This document shows positions 58,401-64,000 of a stretch of DNA of 64,000 bases, in pieces. How positions within the stretch are numbered: position 1 is the stretch's first letter; each line of letters starts with the position of its first letter. The position numbers and the translations under genes were made by a program. Under the pieces are notes generated by a model. That model was given only the letters and a program-made list of their open reading frames with translations, was not told the origin of the DNA and made no database searches. This DNA is from Chloropicon primus (lineage: Eukaryota; Chlorophyta; Chloropicophyceae; Chloropicales; Chloropicaceae). The stretch is taken from assembly GCA_023205875.1 (NCBI GenBank), contig CP060756.1:124001-188000 (forward strand). The letters are read 5' to 3'.

Positions 58401-59369
58401 ATGGCTGCTGGAGCGGCTGGACGACGAGTCGCAAGCACTAGTGCGAGTGCGAGGGGTTCGGAGGACGAGAGGCGCGCAAGAGGGGGGCCACGGCCGCGAC
58501 AGGCGAATCGCCGCGTGGTTGTCGCGGCGCCGAAGCGAAGAGCGACGGCAGCGCGGATTGCTTTGGAGGACGAGAGGTGCTCGAGAGGGAGGAGGCCAAG
58601 CCCGCGGCAGGCGCGGACGCGAAGAGTGGCGGCAGCGCGGAGCATGGCGGGCTCTTTGGGCTTCGAGCTCGACAGGAGCAAGCACTTCGATGAGATCTGG
58701 AGAACGTCTCCGGGGGAGGGGGACAACATTGTCGGCGTGGTTGGGTTTGGGAGCCTCCTGTCTGAGAAGTCTGCTCGGTCCACCTTCGACTCGGTCCTGA
58801 ACTTTCGGCTTGGTAGGGTGACAAACTACAGGAGAATCTTCTCGCACGTCGCGCCCATATTCCTGGAGCGCGGGATCGCGAAGAGGGAGACCAAGGAGAT
58901 GGCGTCCCTCTCGGTGGAGGAGGGCACGGAGGCCGACTCGATCGTGGTGTCTCTCTTCGACATGAAGGCTGAGGAGGTTCCCGCTTTTATCGCCAGAGAG
59001 GAGGAGTATCGCTTCGTGGCGGTCCAGCCGAAGGAGCTGGATGGCACGGCTTCGGAGGGACTTCACGTGATGTGCGTGGCGTCTTGCGACGAGGACTTCA
59101 TCTCTAATTATGGGAAGGAGAGATTCATGGAGAGGTACGGCCGGTACGACATCGAGAGGGTGTGGGCGGATGACTTGCTGCCGTGCCCCGTCTACCTTCG
59201 TCACTGTGTTCTTGCCGCTGAGAAGATGGGATCGGCGTGCCACGACAGCTTCTTGGACTACACCTACCTCGCTGACAGGAAGACTAGCATCAGGAACTAC
59301 TTGGCGGACCGGCCGGAGATACTCACGGAGCTTCCGCCGGATCACCTCGCTGAGAGGTACGGTGGGTGA
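58401..59369 (+). CDS. GGCT/AIG2-fold-like protein, probably organelle-targeted
   Basis: 322 residues from the ATG at 58401. The first ~80 residues are very rich in Arg, Ala and Ser with almost no acidic clusters early on, a plausible plastid or mitochondrial presequence; an inner ATG at 58644 (MAGSLGFELD) would give a cytosolic form. The core begins NIVGVVGFGSLLSEKSARST, which resembles the YGSxL substrate loop of gamma-glutamylcyclotransferase-like proteins (here FGSLL), and it has FIAREEEYRFVAVQPKEL, where a Glu could be the general base. The C-terminus DYTYLADRKTSIRNYLADRP is well ordered. Assignment is at fold level only. Confidence 0.65.
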   Translation: MAAGAAGRRVASTSASARGSEDERRARGGPRPRQANRRVVVAAPKRRATAARIALEDERCSRGRRPSPRQARTRRVAAARSMAGSLGFELDRSKHFDEIWRTSPGEGDNIVGVVGFGSLLSEKSARSTFDSVLNFRLGRVTNYRRIFSHVAPIFLERGIAKRETKEMASLSVEEGTEADSIVVSLFDMKAEEVPAFIAREEEYRFVAVQPKELDGTASEGLHVMCVASCDEDFISNYGKERFMERYGRYDIERVWADDLLPCPVYLRHCVLAAEKMGSACHDSFLDYTYLADRKTSIRNYLADRPEILTELPPDHLAERYGG

Positions 59370-59459
59370 GCGGTGCGCCGATCAAAAGCTGTAGTACACG
59401 TACACTGTTGTTGTTGTTGTTGTCGTTGTTTATACAGTACAATAAAGCAAGGAACAGAA

Positions 59460-61226
59460 TCAGCCGTAGATCTTCGACTGCTTCTTCCTCATTCTCGCTT
59501 GCATGACCTTAGCGGTCGCGATGGTCGACACGGAGGACCTCCGCCGAGCCACTCCACCACCGCCCTCCTCGTCCTCGCTGTGCTTGTTGAGCTTCCTGTT
59601 CATAATTTCGAGCTTGGCCTTCGTCTGCATGTGAGTTCTCTTCTCCTGGTAAATCTCCGTGCGGAGCTCGGAGATTTTCTGGTACAAGCCATTGATGGTC
59701 TCGTCTTCCAAGTCCTTCTGAGTCCCGACGTGGATCTTGGGGACCTCCTCGACCAGGGTGGCCTTCTCCACCACCACCTTTTCCTCGCTTTCGGGTTCAC
59801 CACCACTCGCTGCCACGGCGGTGGCCCCCTTCTCGAGGGGTCTTGCTCGCTCCAAGTTCGCTTTCATGGACTCGACCTTTGCCACGATTCCCCTCGCCTT
59901 CTTCGCTTGGGCGTTCTCGAAGAGGTCCAAGGCGACGTTGACCTTGCTGGAGAATGCGGCGAAAAGATCGTCGATACTTGCCTGAAGCTGCAGAATGGAC
60001 AAATTTTCCTGCAAAGGAATGGGTTCCTTGAGCATCTCCCTCGCCAGTTCGACCTCCCCCTCGCCGTCCTTGGGCTCGGGCTCGGACTCGGGCTCGGATT
60101 CGGACTCCCCGCCAGGTACGGCCCCGGGGATCGCCCCGGGGATCCCTGGATCCTCACCCCTTCCCCGTCTCTGGCTCTTGGAGAGCTCCAAAATTTTCGT
60201 CACCGCCTCAACCTCGTTTTGAGTAGCCCCGTCTCCAGAACGCTGCACCTGCAGGGTAGGACGCTTGAGCTGCTCTCCAAGAACAGCATCAAGAGACTTT
60301 TGCACTTTTTTCGTTGAAGTGTGGACGTCAAACACACCGATGACTGGCCTGTGGTCCGAAGACTTCATGCCTCTCACCGCGTCGTAGAGCCACAGCACCA
60401 CCTCCACATTCTGGGCCGCACCGCCGTCGCACACTTTCCACAGGATTCGGTCCGTCCAGGACGGCACCCGCTGCTTGGAGGACGTGTCGTAGTTATCCGT
60501 GCCATTGTCGAACTTGTAGGTTGGCAAGAAGTTTATTCCGCCCTCCACGTAGTCCACGAAAGCGCGCTTGCTGGCAATCTCGTTCTGCAGCTGGTCGTTC
60601 GCGAGGAGGACGTTCATCATCCCCTTCTTCAGCAGGTAATCCACGCTCTTTCTATTTCCCTCGATCCTGTAGTTGAAGTCCCCGCACCAGAAGATCAGGT
60701 CAGCGAGGTCCTCGATGTTTGGCTTCGTACCCGGTTCGGCCTTTTCTTTGAAAAGCTCTGAAGTTATTCTGTGATAGTCCTGATTTCGCTGATCCACTTT
60801 GTCTTGCTGCGCGGCCAAGTGGCTGTTCACGAACAGGAGCTTCAGCGACTGGATCTTCACCAAGAACCCAACAGCTCCCTTGTTCCAGTAGATGTTGCCT
60901 ATGCCGCACGACACGATGTCCGTCTCTATGTCGAACTCGTAGTCCTTCACAATGTCCTCCGTGACAAAGATAGCCAGGTGTATTCCGCCTATGTTCCCTT
61001 CCCCGATGAGCATGAACGGGTCCCCCAGCTCACTCAATACGTACTCGGACCACGTGCCCACCTGGCTGCCCTCCTGCACTCCGACGGCGTACACGCACCG
61101 CTCCAGAGTCTCTGGGTCCTTGGACAGCATAAGCAAGCTCTCCGGTATCCCATCACTCGGCAGGCGTGAGTTCATGTTCCAGGTCACCACGTGAATTCGA
61201 AGAGATAAGTCCCCCATGGCTGCCAT
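59460..61226 (-). CDS. Inositol polyphosphate 5-phosphatase with C-terminal coiled coil
   Basis: 588 residues from the ATG at 61226 (MAAMGDLSLRIHVVTW); a second ATG at 61217 follows. The IPPc domain starts at once: VVTWNMNSRLP, VGVQEGSQVGTWSEYV, GGIHLAIFV, VNSHLAAQQDKVDQRNQDY, FWCGDFNYRIEGN, FDNGTDNYDTSSKQRVPSWT and SSDHRPVIGVFDV, so all catalytic motifs are present. From about 330 on come a charged linker with a tandem SESEPESEPEP run and a coiled coil toward the C-terminus (NGLYQKISELRTEIYQEKR). It lacks the WD40 and ASH parts of the other 5-phosphatase. It may terminate phosphoinositide signals at a membrane or cilium; this is inference. Confidence 0.9.
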   Translation of the reverse strand: MAAMGDLSLRIHVVTWNMNSRLPSDGIPESLLMLSKDPETLERCVYAVGVQEGSQVGTWSEYVLSELGDPFMLIGEGNIGGIHLAIFVTEDIVKDYEFDIETDIVSCGIGNIYWNKGAVGFLVKIQSLKLLFVNSHLAAQQDKVDQRNQDYHRITSELFKEKAEPGTKPNIEDLADLIFWCGDFNYRIEGNRKSVDYLLKKGMMNVLLANDQLQNEIASKRAFVDYVEGGINFLPTYKFDNGTDNYDTSSKQRVPSWTDRILWKVCDGGAAQNVEVVLWLYDAVRGMKSSDHRPVIGVFDVHTSTKKVQKSLDAVLGEQLKRPTLQVQRSGDGATQNEVEAVTKILELSKSQRRGRGEDPGIPGAIPGAVPGGESESEPESEPEPKDGEGEVELAREMLKEPIPLQENLSILQLQASIDDLFAAFSSKVNVALDLFENAQAKKARGIVAKVESMKANLERARPLEKGATAVAASGGEPESEEKVVVEKATLVEEVPKIHVGTQKDLEDETINGLYQKISELRTEIYQEKRTHMQTKAKLEIMNRKLNKHSEDEEGGGGVARRRSSVSTIATAKVMQARMRKKQSKIYG

Positions 61227-61765
61227 CTTGCCCCTGCCCCAATGCCAGCGAGCCAATGTTCAAACTACAACCCGCTGCAACGACTGGGCACAAGTCTCGA
61301 TTGAATCCCACCCCTGAACTTTGAGTTCACAATCTCATCCTCCTTCACGAGTCAACAAAACAAGAGGGGCACGACCAAGTGACGCAATGGCCGGCAATTC
61401 AACCATTCCTCTCACAACAGGGAAGCAAGCGTATCGTGTATCACACAATGGGACCTCACAATGGGACCTCACAATGTCTTCGTCTCAGACTCTCTCCCTC
61501 AGACTCCCGAGACCTCGTCGTATTTCTCTAATTGAGTACCAAAATTCGAAAATCTCGAGCAAAGATGAGGAGGAGGAGGGCACATGATGGATGGATGGGT
61601 GATGTGCTGGTTAACACAAAGCGCACCGGAGACGGAGGAGGATAGGTCTCGACGGTTTTCGATTCATACCTCGGTCGACTCTCGACTCGAATCGTTTGAC
61701 GTTTGACATCATCCCATCCCGGGGATCGAGCACTGTGGGGCAGAGCAAGGGGTGAGACAGAGAGG
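61227..61765. promoter_or_regulatory. Divergent promoter region 5-phosphatase / secreted Cys-rich protein
   Basis: 539 bp. CGGTTTTCGATTCATACCTC followed by GG at 61653-61674 is a strong copy of the recurrent motif. A 13-bp direct repeat (CACAATGGGACCT) lies at about 61444-61469. Confidence 0.55.
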
Positions 61766-62479
61766 ATGGCCAAGGGGCTGGTGATGATGAACGTGGTCGG
61801 GGTGGTGTTCCTGTTCCTCGTGCTGGGGGTGGTTGGAGCTGAATCGATACGGTTGAGTCCTGATCCTCCGAGCCCAGTCTTGCCTGCAACCTTCACGGCT
61901 GGCTTCGACGAGACCATGGATTACTTCGGCCTCACGGGGGCGACCCAAGGGGTCTTGTACTACGACTCTTTGAAAGGGTACGAGAGGATGGACAGAGAGA
62001 ACGGCGAGGCTGACAGGTACTGTGGCACGGCGCACCTCTTCTCCAAAACTCCGTGCACTCACCTGATCGTGGATTCCACGAGGTGGCTGATCTTCCCACA
62101 GAGGCAGTCGTGCTGCTATTGCTGTGACAGTGCGGACGGCTGCGGCATAGTGAAGAGAGACTTCCTTGCCAACGCCACCTTTGTTGGATATGAGGAGGTA
62201 AATGGGACCAGCGTGCAGCATTGGAAGGAGGAGGGCCTCCAAGAGAACGATTACTGGCAGACCGACGACCAAAAGCCCGTCAGACTCTACCAGAAGCCCA
62301 ACGATGACATGCGGTTCAAGGGCACCGACCTCAAGCCTATCGACCCTTCCGTCTTCCAGGTTCCAGACTATTGCAGCAGCGACAAGCAGTGCGGGGGGAC
62401 CTGCTCCTTCCTGCGCAAGCGGGCGTCCAGGTCCGTCAGCAAGTCAGGGGGTCGCCCAAAGGGAATCCTCGTGGAGTGA
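61766..62479 (+). CDS. Secreted Cys-rich protein, possibly LolA/ependymin-like fold
   Basis: 237 residues, single exon. A signal peptide is clear (VVGVVFLFLVLGVVGAES). The mature part begins with an all-beta-looking region (TGATQGVLYYDSLKGYERMD, HLIVDSTRWLIFPQRQ), then a compact Cys cluster QSCCYCCDSADGCGIVKRDF, then NATFVGYEEVNGTSVQHWKE with N-glycosylation sites at NATF and NGTS, and a final Cys group (PDYCSSDKQCGGTCSFL). This order recalls a family of secreted proteins in protists with a CCxCC motif, but I cannot name it. TGTAA follows the stop by 12 nt. Confidence 0.78.
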   Translation: MAKGLVMMNVVGVVFLFLVLGVVGAESIRLSPDPPSPVLPATFTAGFDETMDYFGLTGATQGVLYYDSLKGYERMDRENGEADRYCGTAHLFSKTPCTHLIVDSTRWLIFPQRQSCCYCCDSADGCGIVKRDFLANATFVGYEEVNGTSVQHWKEEGLQENDYWQTDDQKPVRLYQKPNDDMRFKGTDLKPIDPSVFQVPDYCSSDKQCGGTCSFLRKRASRSVSKSGGRPKGILVE

Positions 62480-62548
62480 GAGAACGCGACCTGTAAAAAC
62501 AAAGCTTCTTGTTTTTTATCCTAAATATACTAGTTTAGCTGGTTGGTT

Positions 62549-63967
62549 TTACAATAGAATGGAAAAGCTCTTGGAGCAAGGGCTTGGAGGACCCATGTCG
62601 TGACCGCAGGTGGGGCACGGGTACACGTAGCACTCTTGCTCCGATGACGACGCATTCTCGGCCAAGTTCTCGTCGAAATCCGACATTCTGACGCTCTCCC
62701 CCCTCGTTCGGAGCTGCCGGTGCTGCAGAACAGTCCTTACGTTCCCCCTTGCCATGCTTTCGCAACCCAGGCAAATCACATGCCCGCACTGCAGGAGTTG
62801 CAGCTGCGACATGGCGTCATCCCCGTCGCCAAGGCTGCAGAACGGCGCCTGGCACATGGTCTGGTCGGTGTTCAGAGGGATGTCCTCGAGCTTCCTCATG
62901 CACATCCGGAAGAAGAGCTGCGTGCTGCCAACCGAAACGTTGGGGTGCTTCATGAGGAAGCTCTCCGTCTTCTCGGCGATGACCTCGAAGCTCGACCGAG
63001 ATATCCGATGACACACCCCGCCCATGTAAGCGATGCCCAGGCGCTGCAAGTTGTTCGCCAGAGGCGTGCCCGATATGATGTCGAGAGTGTCCTCCAGCAT
63101 GATTCCGCTGCACCTCGACATGTTCAAGTGCATCAGCTTGGGGCAGCACTCCACGATGACCTCCAGCACTCGCTTTGTCAGCAGCCAGCACCCGGAGACG
63201 TCGAGGTACGTCAGGTTGGCCCCGCAGCACCTCAGGATGGGCAGCAGGGACTTTTCCGTGACCTGGACGCAGGACGGAAGAGATATGGACGAGACTTTGG
63301 ATAAAGCCTTGTCGCTTCCCAGCAGCACGAGGAGCTCATGGTCCGCCACCGAGTGCGCCAGCTTGTTCAGGTGCAGCGCCCTCCAGACGTCCGCGCTCCT
63401 CACCAACTTCCCCCACCTCTTGCACACCCGAGAGAGGGACATCATGGAGGTCGGGCAGTTGTCCGACTGCTGGAGAACTTCTGTGAAGATCTTACGGAGC
63501 TGGTCGTCCTCCAGGTCGTTCAAGCCGGGAACAGTCGTCGTCACCGACAGCGCGAAGTCCACGTACTGTATCTGCTGGGCGAGAGCCGTGCTCGACCCCG
63601 AGAACGAGCACATCTGCCGCCTCAACTTCCTTGCCTTATCCAGCAGCGTCCTCTTCTGCTGGCTCAGATTCTTGTAGTACTTGAGGTCGGTTCGACACGA
63701 GCACCGCCTGAGGGCCACCTCCACTGCCGCGAGGTTGAGGCAGGCCTTCTCGATCTCTTTCAGGACGACCAACTCCGCCTCCCCCAGCTTTCGTACCTCT
63801 TGCACGCCATCCACAGTGCCCGACCCCGCAGCCTCGAGGCCCGTCTTCTGCCTCTTCTTCACCACCTGAGCGGGCGGCGTCAAGAACTCCGGAGACTCCG
63901 GCGCGCAGTTTCCCTTCGGCGTGTCCGCAGCCATGGTGGTCGCGTTATCTTTGTACTCCTCCGTCAT
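62549..63967 (-). CDS. F-box / leucine-rich-repeat protein with C-terminal RING-like zinc finger
   Basis: 472 residues from the ATG at 63967, 34 bases inside the window edge, so an upstream exon cannot be excluded. A helical segment precedes an F-box-like motif at about 148-195 (LNDLEDDQLRKIFTEVL...LSRVCKRWGKLVRSADVWRA). LRR units follow (NLTYLDVSGCWLLTKRVLEV, KLMHLNMSRCSGIMLEDTL), as in cysteine-type LRRs of FBXL proteins. The C-terminal region has paired Cys/His motifs (MCQAPFCSL, LLQCGHVICLGC, YPCPTCGHDMG) like a RING. The fusion would combine SCF-type substrate binding with its own E3-like finger; this combination is unusual. A minus-strand TGTAA overlaps the end at 62539-62543. Confidence 0.78.
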   Translation of the reverse strand: MTEEYKDNATTMAADTPKGNCAPESPEFLTPPAQVVKKRQKTGLEAAGSGTVDGVQEVRKLGEAELVVLKEIEKACLNLAAVEVALRRCSCRTDLKYYKNLSQQKRTLLDKARKLRRQMCSFSGSSTALAQQIQYVDFALSVTTTVPGLNDLEDDQLRKIFTEVLQQSDNCPTSMMSLSRVCKRWGKLVRSADVWRALHLNKLAHSVADHELLVLLGSDKALSKVSSISLPSCVQVTEKSLLPILRCCGANLTYLDVSGCWLLTKRVLEVIVECCPKLMHLNMSRCSGIMLEDTLDIISGTPLANNLQRLGIAYMGGVCHRISRSSFEVIAEKTESFLMKHPNVSVGSTQLFFRMCMRKLEDIPLNTDQTMCQAPFCSLGDGDDAMSQLQLLQCGHVICLGCESMARGNVRTVLQHRQLRTRGESVRMSDFDENLAENASSSEQECYVYPCPTCGHDMGPPSPCSKSFSILL

Positions 63968-64000
63968 CTCGCCGCTCTCCTTCTGCTGGCTGGCCGAGGG

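Overview
The window is gene-dense nuclear DNA from a eukaryote, GC-rich and intron-poor, with about 35 protein genes in 64 kb. The best reading is a compact-genome alga of the green lineage, perhaps a prasinophyte or chloropicophyte type. Plastid markers are a CBBY-type phosphatase, an XK1-like pentulose kinase, a DUF760 protein and two transit-peptide membrane proteins. Plant-like architectures are a WD40-fused inositol 5-phosphatase, a PTEN-formin, a GT29 protein and an HDEL ER signal. Cilium genes are present (TMEM67/meckelin, a TTLL3-type tubulin glycylase, a cytosolic carboxypeptidase). TGTAA, the chlorophyte poly(A) signal, follows many stop codons. The assignment to a lineage is inference; no marker such as rRNA is present.

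Layout. 1-3.6 kb: the 5' part of an amidohydrolase, then a Fanzor (eukaryotic TnpB-like, RNA-guided nuclease family) with an intact reading frame. 4-16 kb: TTLL3-type ligase, PTEN-formin, a long coiled-coil protein and, divergent from it, meckelin. 16-31 kb: HEATR5, an ER-lumenal HDEL protein, an ankyrin protein, STI1/HOP, EFL1 and a membrane-anchored unknown. 31-35.2 kb: a full histone cluster H2B/H2A, H3/H4, H1. 36-49 kb: a DHHC acyltransferase, WD40 5-phosphatase, plastid and unknown membrane proteins, an aminotransferase relic, CBBY, UTP11 and DUF760. 49-64 kb: GT29, a plastid membrane protein, XK1-like kinase, a 2OG oxygenase, a lipoate-ligase-like protein, an acidic protein, a cytosolic carboxypeptidase, a GGCT-like protein, a second 5-phosphatase, a secreted Cys-rich protein and an F-box/LRR/RING protein.

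Genes alternate strand often, giving short divergent promoters and very short convergent 3' ends. Introns are few (ten found, 80-259 bp, all GT-AG), and nearly all lie just after a short first coding exon.

The most notable item is the Fanzor: its RuvC and zinc-ribbon motifs are all present and its active site looks like the rearranged type. Next come the regulatory signals. Four core histone genes share a 3' hairpin and a downstream 13-mer, the two divergent core-histone promoters share boxes, and a separate motif around TTTCGATTSAYACCTCGG recurs in five promoter regions.
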